A stretch of DNA of 64,000 nt from Reyranella sp. (GTDB lineage Bacteria; Pseudomonadota; Alphaproteobacteria; Reyranellales; Reyranellaceae): NCBI RefSeq assembly GCF_004297405.1, contig NZ_SCVC01000021.1, positions 310,001 through 374,000 on the forward strand, in the 5' to 3' direction. Below are positions 53,575-62,644 of this stretch, in pieces. The position numbers and the translations under genes were made by a program. The notes under the pieces are model-generated. The model did no database searches and had not been told where the DNA came from. It worked only from the letters and a program-made list of their open reading frames with translations. Numbering within the stretch: the first letter of the stretch is position 1; the number at the start of each line of letters is the position of its first letter.

Positions 53575-53640
53575 CCTCCCAGGACTGCCGCCTCGTTGGA
53601 CGGCTTCGTTGTTGCCGTCATCGTAGGCACCTGGGAGGAG
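53575..53640 (-). promoter_or_regulatory. Leader inverted repeat that can mask the receptor gene ribosome site
   Basis: TCCTCCCAGG (53575-53584) and CCTGGGAGGA (53631-53640) are perfect 10-bp inverted arms. In the minus-strand transcript the Shine-Dalgarno GGGAGGA of the receptor gene (53569) would pair with the distal arm. A nested stem GACGGC (53600-53605)/GCCGTC (53615-53620) brings the arms closer. This could be a translational switch or a regulator site. Confidence 0.4.
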
Positions 53641-53699
53641 GTGACGCAAGCCGGGATACGGAATTTTTACCAGCGAGAGTTGGATTCGCTCTGCGGTTT

Positions 53700-54182
53700 C
53701 TACTCCAGCAGCGAGCGCAGCATCCACGCCGACTGTTCGTGCACCGTCAGGCGCTGGGTCAGCAGGTCGGCGGTCGGCTCGTCGCTGGCCTTGTCGGCCA
53801 CCGGGAAGACCCCGCGGGCCGTGCGCGCCACGGCCTCGTGGCCGTCCACCAGGATGCGCACCATGTCGAGCGCCTTCGGCGGCTTGGCAGGCGCGTCGGC
53901 GAGCGAGCTCAGCTTGCCGAACTGGCCGTACGAACCCGGCGCCGGATAGCCCAGGGACCGGATGCGCTCGGCGATCGGATCGACGGCGTTCCAGAGCTCG
54001 GTGTACTGCGTCATGAACATGGTGTGGAGCGACGTGAACATCGGCCCGGTCACGTTCCAATGGAAATTGTGCGTCGTGAGATAGAGCGTGTAGGTGTCGG
54101 CCAGCAGATGGCTCAGCCCTTCGGCGATCTTCTTGCGGTCTGCTTCCTTGATGCCGATCGAAATTGCGGGCGTCTTTGCCAT
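53700..54182 (-). CDS. Dps-family ferritin-like protein
   Basis: The 160-residue protein has the Dps ferroxidase pattern His41 (FHWNVTG), His53 (SLHTMF), Asp68 and Glu72 ([12 protein letters not shown]), with the spacing of E. coli Dps. It forms a hollow 12-mer that stores iron and detoxifies peroxide. The N-terminus has [19 protein letters not shown], with some basic residues that might contact DNA. It is monocistronic, downstream of a cyclase gene. Confidence 0.92.
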   Translation of the reverse strand: MAKTPAISIGIKEADRKKIAEGLSHLLADTYTLYLTTHNFHWNVTGPMFTSLHTMFMTQYTELWNAVDPIAERIRSLGYPAPGSYGQFGKLSSLADAPAKPPKALDMVRILVDGHEAVARTARGVFPVADKASDEPTADLLTQRLTVHEQSAWMLRSLLE

Positions 54183-54250
54183 GGGCTGCTCCAGATGTTG
54201 TCTGGTCTGGAAAGTATCAGGCCCAGTGGTAGGGACAACTATATGAACGG

Positions 54251-55465
54251 CTAGATCAATTCCGGATCGAGGGTGAAGAGTTCCTGCGCACGGCCGACGC
54301 CGCGTAACGCGAAGCGACCGACTGAAACGAGTCCAGCCCGCTCGCGTGCTGACAAGGAGGTCGCGAAGGCCGAGGAAACCAGCACGGGCCGGTCGACGGA
54401 GCGGCACATCGAGGCGATGCGGCTGGTCTCGTTGACGGCGGGGCCCACCACCGTGAAGTCGAGGCGGTCGAAGCTGCCGACATTGCCGTAGAATACCTCG
54501 CCGACGTGCAGGCCGAGATAGACAGAGGTCACGGGTCTTTCTTCGGCCAGGCGCTTCTCGTTCAGCTCCTTGATACGCACCCGGAGATTCTCTTCAGCCA
54601 GCAGCGCGCGCCGGCACGCCTCCGCCGGGTCGTCGGCACGGAACAGCGCCAGCGTGCCGTCGCCGATCAGCTTCAGCACGTCACCACCCGCTTCGTGGAT
54701 CGCGGTAATGACCGCCTCGGCATAGTCGTTCAGCAGCGGAATGATCTCACCGGGCGGTGCGGTGTCGGTGATGGTCGTGTAACCGCGCAGGTCGGAGAAC
54801 CAGAGCGCGGCCTCGATGCGGTCGGCGACGCCGCGTTGGGTACGGCCCCCCAGTACCCGCCTGCCGGCGTCGCGACCGAGATAGGTCTCGACCAGCGTGT
54901 GCGCGACGTTTGCGAGCGCCGCACTCTTGATGGCGAGCCCCAGGACGGGCACGAGCTGACGAAGCGCGGCAATGCACACGTCGCTGAAACCGCCGGGGTT
55001 GCGTGTCGACCAGCCCGAATAGACGCAATCCATCTCGCCGATCGTAGCGTTGGTCGCAAAGCGATACACGAAGACGATGTAGTCCGTGTGGCCCAGCTCC
55101 TTCATCTCCTCGATGATGGAAAAGTCGGCAGGCTCGCCGAAGCCGATGCGGCGACGCAGTTCCTCGCCGCCGGTCTGCAGCAGGTGATAAAAAGGACTGC
55201 GGTGCCAGGAGTCTGCGGCCGCGCCTTCGGTCGTGCGGCCGTAGGTGGTGGCCGCTTTCTCCTCGATATCGTCATTGCGCCAGCGGAAGACGGTGCCTTC
55301 GTGCACCGGATGCAGCGTGTCGATGACGACCAGCGCCCGCGCAACCGGAAGGTCTGCCGCGTTACACTTCTCGCAGAACTCGCGCAGCAGATCGGATTCC
55401 TGCGCACCCTCCAGGCCGCGGCGGACGATCCAGTTGGTGATGCGGTCGACGTCTGAGGCTTTCAT
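54251..55465 (-). CDS. Class III adenylate cyclase with uncharacterised N-terminal domain
   Basis: The 404-residue protein has an unrecognised N-terminal region (about 1-205), possibly a sensor, and a C-terminal class III catalytic domain. Metal-binding Asp225 (FSDLRGYT) and Asp269 (LIGDG), Lys265 and Asp336 for adenine recognition (LDFTVVG), and Asn345/Arg349 (VNETSRI) all fit an active adenylate rather than guanylate cyclase. No membrane segments are seen. It lies 15 bases after the peptide ABC operon, suggesting cAMP signalling linked to peptide uptake. Confidence 0.92.
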   Translation of the reverse strand: MKASDVDRITNWIVRRGLEGAQESDLLREFCEKCNAADLPVARALVVIDTLHPVHEGTVFRWRNDDIEEKAATTYGRTTEGAAADSWHRSPFYHLLQTGGEELRRRIGFGEPADFSIIEEMKELGHTDYIVFVYRFATNATIGEMDCVYSGWSTRNPGGFSDVCIAALRQLVPVLGLAIKSAALANVAHTLVETYLGRDAGRRVLGGRTQRGVADRIEAALWFSDLRGYTTITDTAPPGEIIPLLNDYAEAVITAIHEAGGDVLKLIGDGTLALFRADDPAEACRRALLAEENLRVRIKELNEKRLAEERPVTSVYLGLHVGEVFYGNVGSFDRLDFTVVGPAVNETSRIASMCRSVDRPVLVSSAFATSLSARERAGLVSVGRFALRGVGRAQELFTLDPELI

Positions 55466-55480
55466 GGGGCTATCGCCCCA

Positions 55481-56458
55481 TCAACTCACGCGATCCCTGA
55501 AATGGCAAGCCGCGCGATGCCCCTCGGCAACAGCGGCGAGGACGGGATCCTGTGACACGCAGATGTCAGCCTTGAGCGGGCAACGCGGGTGGAAGTGACA
55601 ACCTGGCGGTGGGTTGAGCGCGCTGGCGATCTCGCCGCGCGCCTTGGCCTTGGCGCTGATGGCGGCGCGGTGGAAGGGGTCGGGGATCGCAGCGATCAAG
55701 GCACGCGTATAGGGATGGCGCGGATTCTCGAAGATTTCCTGCCAGCCGCCCTGCTCGACGATGCGGCCGAGATACATCACCGCCACGCGGTCGCTGACAT
55801 GTTCGACCACGCCGAGATCGTGGCTGATCATGATGTAGGACAGCCCCAACTCGTCCTTAAGCTCGAGCAGCAGATTGATGATCTGCGCGCGGATCGACAC
55901 GTCGAGTGCCGAGACCGGTTCGTCGCAGAGCACGAGCTTGGGCTTCAGGATCAACGCACGGGCGATGCCGATGCGCTGACGCTGGCCGCCCGAGAACTCA
56001 TGCGGATAGCGATCGGCCTGCTCGGGCCGGAGGCCGACCCTCGCCATCATGTCGGCGACGCGCGCTTCGACTTCGGCCTTGTCGGTAACGCCATGCAGGC
56101 GCAACGGATCGGCCAAGGTGCGACGCACCGTCTGGCGTGGATTGAGCGAGGCGTAGGGGTCCTGGAAGACCATCTGCACCGTGCGGGCCATTTTCATGCG
56201 GTCCGGCGCCTTGTTGCCGGAGATCTCCTGGCCATCGACGCCGATGGTGCCGCGCGTCGGCGGCAGCAGGCCCATAATCGCAAGCGCCAGGGTCGACTTG
56301 CCGCAGCCCGATTCGCCGACCAGCCCCAGGCACTCGCCGGGCTTTACGTCCAGGGTGACGCCGTCCACGGCCTTCAGAGTCTTGATGCCGCCGCCCAACA
56401 TGTTGCCGATCTTGAAATGGACAGCGAGGTCATCGAGGGAAAGTAGTGGCTCAGCCAT
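55481..56458 (-). CDS. Peptide/nickel-type ABC transporter ATP-binding protein (DppF-like)
   Basis: The 325-residue protein (ATG 56458, AGGTG seven bases upstream) has Walker A GESGCGKST, signature FSGGQRQRIGIARA, Walker B LVLCDEPVSALD and the C-terminal oligopeptide ATPase Cys-rich tail (PPGCHFHPRCPLKADIC), possibly an iron-sulfur or zinc site. It overlaps the DppD-like gene by eight bases. Confidence 0.94.
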   Translation of the reverse strand: MAEPLLSLDDLAVHFKIGNMLGGGIKTLKAVDGVTLDVKPGECLGLVGESGCGKSTLALAIMGLLPPTRGTIGVDGQEISGNKAPDRMKMARTVQMVFQDPYASLNPRQTVRRTLADPLRLHGVTDKAEVEARVADMMARVGLRPEQADRYPHEFSGGQRQRIGIARALILKPKLVLCDEPVSALDVSIRAQIINLLLELKDELGLSYIMISHDLGVVEHVSDRVAVMYLGRIVEQGGWQEIFENPRHPYTRALIAAIPDPFHRAAISAKAKARGEIASALNPPPGCHFHPRCPLKADICVSQDPVLAAVAEGHRAACHFRDRVS

Positions 56459-57428
56459 GGTGATGGCACCTGACAAGACCTTCGGCCGGCAGCGGCGTCG
56501 CCTCGGGCACCATTTCGCGGCAAACGTCGGTCACGGAAGGGCAGCGCGGGTTGAACCGGCAACCCGCCGGATAGGCTGCGATCGAGGGCACGACACCCGA
56601 AATTTCACGCAGCCGCTGGCGTCCGCGCTTGGAGCGTTCGCCCAATCGCGGCAGCGAATCGACTAGGCCTCGCGTGTAAGGATGGCTCGGCGTGGCGAAA
56701 ATGGCCTCTGCCGCCTGGCTCTCGACAATACGGCCGGCGTACATCACGGCCACCCGCTTGCACATGTTGGCGACCAGGCCGAGATCGTGACTGATCATCA
56801 GGATCGCAGTGCCCTTGGCAGCACATAGCTCGGCCATCAGGTCGATGATCTCCGCCTGCACCGTGACATCGAGCGCCGTTGTCGGTTCGTCGGCGACCAG
56901 CAGGTCGGGGCCGCAGGCCAGGGCAATAGCAATCATCACCCGCTGACGCATGCCGCCTGAGAGCTGGTGGGGATAGTCTTTAATTCGCCGTTCGGGCGAC
57001 GGCACGCGAACCTGCCGCAGCGCCTCCTCGGCGCGGTCCATTGCCTCGTTCCAGCCCATGCCTTCGTGCAGCACGAACATCTCGGCGATCTGCTTTCCAA
57101 CCGGCGACAGCGGATTGAGTGCCGTCATCGGTTCCTGGAAGATCATCGCAATGCGCTTGCCGCGCAGCCGGCGCATCTCGGCGGGCGAGGCATCCTGGAT
57201 CTCCTCGCCGTCGAGGGCGATGCGGCCGCCACCCAGGGACAAGGGCCGGCGCAGCAGGCCCATGACGGCCAATGCTGTGATGCTCTTGCCGCAGCCCGAT
57301 TCGCCCACCAGGCCGAAGGCCTCGCCGCGGCCGATCTCGAACGACACGTTTTCTACGGCATTGTAGGTCGCGCCGTCGCCGGCGAGGGCGATGCGCAGAT
57401 TGTCGACCTTGAGAAGAGGGACGGTCAT
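56451..57428 (-). CDS. Peptide/nickel-type ABC transporter ATP-binding protein (DppD-like)
   Basis: The 325-residue protein has Walker A GESGCGKSI, signature LSGGMRQRVMIAIAL, Walker B LLVADEPTTALDVT and a Cys-rich C-terminus (AGCRFNPRCPSVTDVC). It pairs with the DppF-like subunit. The two ATPases, two permeases and receptor form one operon in the order A-B-C-D-F. Confidence 0.94.
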   Translation of the reverse strand: MTVPLLKVDNLRIALAGDGATYNAVENVSFEIGRGEAFGLVGESGCGKSITALAVMGLLRRPLSLGGGRIALDGEEIQDASPAEMRRLRGKRIAMIFQEPMTALNPLSPVGKQIAEMFVLHEGMGWNEAMDRAEEALRQVRVPSPERRIKDYPHQLSGGMRQRVMIAIALACGPDLLVADEPTTALDVTVQAEIIDLMAELCAAKGTAILMISHDLGLVANMCKRVAVMYAGRIVESQAAEAIFATPSHPYTRGLVDSLPRLGERSKRGRQRLREISGVVPSIAAYPAGCRFNPRCPSVTDVCREMVPEATPLPAEGLVRCHHHG

Positions 57429-58279
57429 GCCCGCCTCGTGGTTGACTGCGGATCGAGGATGTCACGCAGGCCATCGCCCAGCAGGTTGAGGCCGAGAACG
57501 GTGAAGAAGATGGCGAGTCCGGGGAAGACCGAGAGCCACGGCGCCGTCGTGATCTGGTCGCGTGCCTCGGAGAGCATGCTGCCCCAGCTCGGGAAGGGCG
57601 GGCGGATACCGAGGCCGAGAAACGACAGCGCCGCCTCGGACAGGATGGCGCCGCCCATGCCTAGCGTGGCGATCACGATCAGTGGCCCCAGGATGTTCGG
57701 CAGGATCTGCGTAAACATGATGCGCAGGTCGCCATAGCCCAGGATGCGTGCAGCCTGGACATAGCCCTGGCTCTTCAGCGACAGGACCTGGGCGCGCGCG
57801 ATGCGGCAGGAGTAGGACCAGCTCGTGAGGCCGAGCGCGATCACCAGGCTCACCAGACCGGGGCCGAGGATCGCCATGATGGCGAGCGCGAAGACCAGCG
57901 AGGGGATCGCCAGCATCAGGTTGGTGAGTCCGCTCACCAGATCGTCCCACCAACCGCCCCAGTAGCCGGCCGTGAGTCCCAGGGTGACGCCGATCAGGCT
58001 GTTGCAGATCTGGCTGATGATGCCGACGCTCAGCGAGATGCGGGCGCCATAGACGATGCGCGAGTAGATATCGCGGCCCTGTGCGTCGGTGCCGAACGGA
58101 TATTCGAGGCCGGGCGGAATCTCGGCGTTCATCAGGTTGGCGTCCATCACCGGGTCGGTGAGGGCGATCCACGGCGCCAGGACCGCCGCCATGATGGCCG
58201 TGGCGACCAGGCCGCCACCGATCCAGAGAGACGTCCCGCCCTTTAGGCGGAGGCGCGGCCGCTTGATTGCAATGCTCAT
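57425..58279 (-). CDS. Peptide-type ABC transporter permease (DppC-like)
   Basis: The 284-residue protein (ATG 58279) has an N-terminal charged tail (MSIAIKRPRLRLKGG), six membrane segments, the FGTDAQGRDIYSRI motif typical of DppC and an EAA-like loop (YVQAARILGYGDLRIMF). Its start overlaps the stop of the DppB-like permease and its stop overlaps the ATPase start. Confidence 0.93.
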   Translation of the reverse strand: MSIAIKRPRLRLKGGTSLWIGGGLVATAIMAAVLAPWIALTDPVMDANLMNAEIPPGLEYPFGTDAQGRDIYSRIVYGARISLSVGIISQICNSLIGVTLGLTAGYWGGWWDDLVSGLTNLMLAIPSLVFALAIMAILGPGLVSLVIALGLTSWSYSCRIARAQVLSLKSQGYVQAARILGYGDLRIMFTQILPNILGPLIVIATLGMGGAILSEAALSFLGLGIRPPFPSWGSMLSEARDQITTAPWLSVFPGLAIFFTVLGLNLLGDGLRDILDPQSTTRRA

Positions 58280-59211
58280 TGGTAGCGGATCCGGGGATCG
58301 ATCACGACGTAGGCGAGGTCGACCAATGTGTTGATGGCGAGGAAGAACAGCACGATCATCAGGATGCAGCCTTGGACCGTCGGCATGTCGCGCTGGAACA
58401 CCGAGTCGACCATCAGCGAACCGACACCTGGCCAGGCGAACAGCTTTTCGACGACGACGGCCTGGCCCATCAGCGAGCCGAACTGCAGGCCGACAATGGT
58501 AATGACCAGGACGAGGGCGTTGCGCAGCACGTGCCACTCGACGACCCGGCGCTCGCTCATGCCCTTGCTCCGGGCGGTGCGAACGAAATCGGCGTTGAGG
58601 ACATCGAGCACCGCGGCACGTGTCGTGCGGGCCAGCAAGGCCATCGGTCCAACCCCCAGTGCGACCGCCGGTAGGATAAGGTGACGCAATCCGCCATCGC
58701 CGTAGCCGAAGCTCGGCAGCCATTGGAGCTTGAGCGCGAACAGATACATCAGCATCAGGCCGAACCAGAACTGCGACAGCGACAGGCCTGAAATGGCACC
58801 CACCATCGAGGCCGTGTCGATCCAGCTACCGGGCTTGAGAGCGGCCAGGAACCCGAGCGTGACACCGACCGCGATGGCGAAGGTCATGGCGGCCAGGACC
58901 AGCTTCAGCGACGGCCAGATGCGATTGCTCAGCATCTTCGTCACGGGCTCGCGTGTCCGGAAAGACGTGCCGAGATCGCCGGTGACGGTGGCGGCGACGT
59001 ACTTGCCAAACCGCTCAAGCAGAGGGTCGTCGAGGCCCATCTCCTTGCGCATGCGTTCCATCACGGCGGGGTCGATGGTCGAGCGGCCGTCCTCGTTCAT
59101 GCCGGAGATGAAGCTGCCGGGCAGGACGGAGAACAACAGGAAGACGAGGGCGATGACGGCGAGCAGCGTCGGGATGACGTTGGCGAGGCGGCGGCCGAGG
59201 ACAAGAAGCAT
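58276..59211 (-). CDS. Peptide-type ABC transporter permease (DppB-like)
   Basis: The 311-residue protein has six membrane segments, a DPLLERFGKYVAATVTGDLGTS segment and the EAA loop FVRTARSKGMSERRVVEWHVLRNA. It is separated from the receptor gene upstream by a 90-base gap containing a large palindrome. Confidence 0.93.
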   Translation of the reverse strand: MLLVLGRRLANVIPTLLAVIALVFLLFSVLPGSFISGMNEDGRSTIDPAVMERMRKEMGLDDPLLERFGKYVAATVTGDLGTSFRTREPVTKMLSNRIWPSLKLVLAAMTFAIAVGVTLGFLAALKPGSWIDTASMVGAISGLSLSQFWFGLMLMYLFALKLQWLPSFGYGDGGLRHLILPAVALGVGPMALLARTTRAAVLDVLNADFVRTARSKGMSERRVVEWHVLRNALVLVITIVGLQFGSLMGQAVVVEKLFAWPGVGSLMVDSVFQRDMPTVQGCILMIVLFFLAINTLVDLAYVVIDPRIRYQ

Positions 59212-59229
59212 TGTACAGACTCTGAAGGC

Positions 59230-59281
59230 CCTCGCTGACGCTCAGGATGACAACGGCGCTGTCATCCCGAGCGGAGCGAGG
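59230..59281. repeat. REP-like palindromic repeat between receptor and permease genes
   Basis: An imperfect inverted repeat has left arm CCTCGCTGACGCTCAGGATG(ACA) at 59230-59252 and right arm (TG)TCATCCCGAGCGGAGCGAGG at 59260-59281, with a 7-base loop. The core TGTCATCC/GGATGACA arms are perfect. Sequences of the type GTCATCCCGAGCG...AGCGAGG recur as intergenic palindromes in many proteobacterial genomes. Located between a receptor and its first permease, it could stabilise receptor mRNA, as the malE-malF REP does. Confidence 0.7.
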
Positions 59282-59301
59282 AAACCCTCACTTCTTTCTT
59301 G

Positions 59302-60897
59302 TTACTTGGCGGGCGATTTCGCGTCGACCCAGATGTCCTCAGGATACTGATGCGTGATCTCGGTCGGGTTGGCCTGCAGGCCGTGCACCCACGGCTGATA
59401 GGCCAGCACGGCCTTGTTGTAGTTGAAGAACCACACCGGGGCTTCTTCGTAGAGCAGGTTGTTGGCCTTCTTCAGGAGTTCTTCGCGCTTGGCCATGTCG
59501 CCTTCCTGGGCGGCATCGTCGAGCAGCTTGTCGAACTCCGGATTGTTGAAGCCGGTGTAGTTGCAAGCCGTGCGCGGCGTCTTGGAGTAATAGCAGCGCA
59601 GCGTCGCCAGCGAATCGGGGCCGGTGAGGCTCGAAGCGATCAGCGACTGGTGCTCGCCCTTCATCAGCAGCTCGGTCAGCACTGTGACCTCGACCAGCTT
59701 GGGCTTGGCCTTGATGCCGACCTTGGCCAACATCGGGATCACCGCTTCGACGATCGGCAGGCCCCAGCTCTCGTTTTGGCTGGTCGTCCATTCGAACTCG
59801 AAGCCGTTGGGATAGCCCGCCTCGGCCAGCAGCTTCTTGGCCTTCTCGGGGTCGAACGGATAGGCCTTCATCGTCTTGTCGAAGGCGGCGGCCGAGGGCG
59901 GCAGCCAGCTTGTCGCACGGTAGGCCTTGTCCTTGACCAGGCGCGAGATGATCAGGTTGGAGTCGATCGCGTAGTTGATCGCCTGACGCACGCGCTTGTC
60001 CTGGAACGGCTTGATCGAGGACAGGTTGATGTGCATCGAGCGCGTGAACATCTCGGCTACTTCGAGGATGCCCTTGGAGAGCTGCGGGTCGGCGCGGTAG
60101 GCGACGTACTGCGCAGGCCCCAGGATCGAGGTGTCGATCTCCTTGTTGCGGAAGGCGACGTCGCGCGCGGCGGCTTCGGCCATGATCATGACGTCGACCC
60201 GGTCGAGGTAGGGCTTGCCGGCCTTGTAGAACTTGTCGAAGCGCTCGGTGCTAACGCGCGAGCCCGGAATGTGCTCCTTGAACTTGAAGGGGCCGAGGCC
60301 GACCGGATTGGAGGCAAAATTGCCCTTCTCGACCTCTTCCTTGGGCAGGATGGCCGTCGAACCGGCGAAGAAATAGTAACCCGGGTCGACGCGATCTGTG
60401 ATCGTCATTTCGAGGGTGAAGTCGTCGATCTTCTTCAGGCCGGAGATTTCCTTGGCCTGACCCTTCTCGACATCGACCGCGCCCTTGATCACGCGGACAT
60501 AGCGGGCGGCGGGATAGCCCTTGCTGCCGTCCATGATGCGGGTAAACGACCAGATGATGTCGTCGGCCGTCATCTTACGGCCATTATGGAAGAAGGCGTC
60601 GTCGCGCAGCTTGTAGGTATAGGTGAGGCCGTCGGCCGACACGGATACCGACTTCGCCAGTTCGAGGGCCAGCTTTCCCTCTTTGGTGTCCCAATTATAA
60701 AGCGTGCGATGGATCGCCTTGTTGACGATGTCGTCCTGGGCGCGGGGCGTCACATGGGGATCGAGGCTGCCAAAACTTGCGGCATAGGGCGCCGTCATGC
60801 GAAGCACGCCACCTTTGCGCGGCGTTTCCTGCGCCTCCGCGGTTCCGAACGCGAGGACGGCCAGCGCCGCTCCTGCCAGCCAACTCCAAGATTTCAT
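59302..60897 (-). CDS. Peptide-type ABC transporter substrate-binding protein (family 5)
   Basis: The 531-residue protein (ATG 60897; 60906 is possible) has a signal peptide ending AEAQ and the family 5 receptor architecture (KGGVLRMTAPYAASFGSLDPH, TYTYKLRDDAFFHNGRKMTADD). It would bind di- or oligopeptides or other solutes for the DppB/C/D/F-like membrane complex. Divergent from a second family 5 receptor. It leads the operon. Confidence 0.93.
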   Translation of the reverse strand: MKSWSWLAGAALAVLAFGTAEAQETPRKGGVLRMTAPYAASFGSLDPHVTPRAQDDIVNKAIHRTLYNWDTKEGKLALELAKSVSVSADGLTYTYKLRDDAFFHNGRKMTADDIIWSFTRIMDGSKGYPAARYVRVIKGAVDVEKGQAKEISGLKKIDDFTLEMTITDRVDPGYYFFAGSTAILPKEEVEKGNFASNPVGLGPFKFKEHIPGSRVSTERFDKFYKAGKPYLDRVDVMIMAEAAARDVAFRNKEIDTSILGPAQYVAYRADPQLSKGILEVAEMFTRSMHINLSSIKPFQDKRVRQAINYAIDSNLIISRLVKDKAYRATSWLPPSAAAFDKTMKAYPFDPEKAKKLLAEAGYPNGFEFEWTTSQNESWGLPIVEAVIPMLAKVGIKAKPKLVEVTVLTELLMKGEHQSLIASSLTGPDSLATLRCYYSKTPRTACNYTGFNNPEFDKLLDDAAQEGDMAKREELLKKANNLLYEEAPVWFFNYNKAVLAYQPWVHGLQANPTEITHQYPEDIWVDAKSPAK

Positions 60898-61025
60898 ATC
60901 TCCCATCCCTTCAGTTCTCGTTGGAGCGATCTGAACACTGCACGCTCCCTGTCGCAAGAGGCGAACGCGTCGATCCACGTTAGGGACACGAGTCGCGGGC
61001 CAGCCATGCTAGAACGGAGACTTGC

Positions 61026-61032
61026 AAAGGAG
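61026..61032 (+). promoter_or_regulatory. Ribosome binding site for the second receptor
   Basis: AAAGGAG lies ten bases before the GTG at 61043 and sets that start over the TTG at 61022, which lies before the ribosome site. Confidence 0.5.
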
Positions 61033-61042
61033 AGGCCAAGGC

Positions 61043-62635
61043 GTGATCGAGCGGTCGACAAAGTGGGTGAAGGCGGCGCTGTGCGCTGTCGCGTTCGGCG
61101 CTGCAGCATTGCCGGCTGAGGGGCGGGCCGAGAGCACGCTCAGGATCGTCATGTCCTCGGATCTCAAGATCGTCGATCCGGTCTGGTCGTCCATCCAGAT
61201 CAGCCGCACGCACGGCTATCTCGTCTACGACACGCTGTTCAGCGTCGACGCCGATCTCAAGCCCCGTCCGCAGATGGTGGAACGCCACACGGTCAGCCCG
61301 AACGGTTTGGAATATACTTTCACCTTGCGCGAAGGCCTCACCTGGCATGACGGCACGCCAGTGACGGCAGCCGATTGCGTGGCCTCGCTGCAGCGCTGGA
61401 TGCCGCGCGACACGATGGGCCAGAAGCTACTGGCCAACATGCGGGAGCTCGTGGCGGTCGATGGCCGCACGATCCGGCTCACGCTCTCGGGGCCTTATGC
61501 CTTCGTCCTGGAGTCGCTGGCCAAGCCCGGTGGCGTCGTGCCTTTCATGATGCCCGAGCGACTCGCCAAGACGCCCGGCACTCAGCAGATCACCGAGTCG
61601 GTTGGCTCCGGACCTTTCAAGTTCAAGGCCGACGAGTGGAAGCCCGGCGAGAAGACCGTCTACGTCAAGAACGAAGCCTACAAGCCGCGGCCGGAACCGC
61701 CGAGCAACTTCGCTGGCGGCAAGGTCGCCAAGCTGGACCGGGTCGAATGGGTCGCCATTGCCGATCCGCAGACCGCCGTGAGTGCCTTGCAGGCGGGCGA
61801 GGTCGATGCTGTCGAGCTGATCTCGGTCGATCTGCTGCCACTGGTCGAGGGCGACAAGTCGCTGGCCATCGTGCGCAGCACCCTTCCCAATCAGTTCAGC
61901 CTGCGGCCCAACTGGCTGCATCCGCCATTCGACAATCCCAAGGTGCGTGAGGCGCTGGGCTACCTCGTGAACCAGCCCGACTTCGTCGTCGCGGCCATCG
62001 GCGATCCGCGTTTCTATCGGGTCTGCAAATCCTACTTTGTCTGCGGCACGCCGCTCGCCGGCGATGCCGGGATGGAAGGACGCCTGGAAGGCAATGTCGC
62101 CAAGGCCAGGGAGCTGCTGGCCGAGGCCGGCTACAAAGGCGAGCCCATCGTGTTGCTGCACGCTACGGATATTCCTGCCATCGCCAGGCTGGCGCCCGTT
62201 GCGAAGGCCCAGCTCGAGCGTGCGGGCTTCAAGGTCGACATGCAGTCGATGGATTGGCAGACGCAGATCAGCCGCTTCGTGCGTCGCGATCCACCGGATC
62301 AGCGCGGCTGGAACCTGGTGACGGCAAGCTGGGGCGCCCTCGACGTGGTCGATCCCGTGGTCTCTGCCTTCCTGAATGCCGCTTGCGACAAGGCCACGGG
62401 CGGCTGGCCGTGCGACAAGACGATGGAAGAGCTTCGCGACCGCTTTGCGCGTGAACAGGATCCGGCCAAGCGCAAGGCGATCGCTTCTGAAATCCAGGCG
62501 CTTGCCGTCAGGGCGGGAATGTATTTCCCGCTGGGTGAGTGGTTCAACATTGGCGCCTACAGCACCAAGGTCCACGGCATTCTCGCCACACCCGCCGCGA
62601 CCGTCTTCTGGAACATGGAGAAGACGTCGCGCTGA
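61043..62635 (+). CDS. Peptide-type ABC transporter substrate-binding protein (family 5)
   Basis: The 530-residue protein (GTG start) has a signal peptide (hydrophobic AALCAVAFGAAALPAEGRA) and a family 5 receptor domain (YTFTLREGLTWHDGTPVTAADC). It is divergent from the Dpp-like receptor and lacks its own transporter genes in view, so it may share that membrane complex as an alternative receptor. Two Cys-containing loops (CKSYFVCGT, and CDKATGGWPCDK) could form disulfides. The ligand is unknown. Confidence 0.92.
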   Translation: MIERSTKWVKAALCAVAFGAAALPAEGRAESTLRIVMSSDLKIVDPVWSSIQISRTHGYLVYDTLFSVDADLKPRPQMVERHTVSPNGLEYTFTLREGLTWHDGTPVTAADCVASLQRWMPRDTMGQKLLANMRELVAVDGRTIRLTLSGPYAFVLESLAKPGGVVPFMMPERLAKTPGTQQITESVGSGPFKFKADEWKPGEKTVYVKNEAYKPRPEPPSNFAGGKVAKLDRVEWVAIADPQTAVSALQAGEVDAVELISVDLLPLVEGDKSLAIVRSTLPNQFSLRPNWLHPPFDNPKVREALGYLVNQPDFVVAAIGDPRFYRVCKSYFVCGTPLAGDAGMEGRLEGNVAKARELLAEAGYKGEPIVLLHATDIPAIARLAPVAKAQLERAGFKVDMQSMDWQTQISRFVRRDPPDQRGWNLVTASWGALDVVDPVVSAFLNAACDKATGGWPCDKTMEELRDRFAREQDPAKRKAIASEIQALAVRAGMYFPLGEWFNIGAYSTKVHGILATPAATVFWNMEKTSR

Positions 62636-62644
62636 GCGTGTTCG

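Noticed and set aside
59299..61119. A 606-codon open frame on the + strand
   Set aside because: Antisense to the receptor gene; no recognisable protein family.
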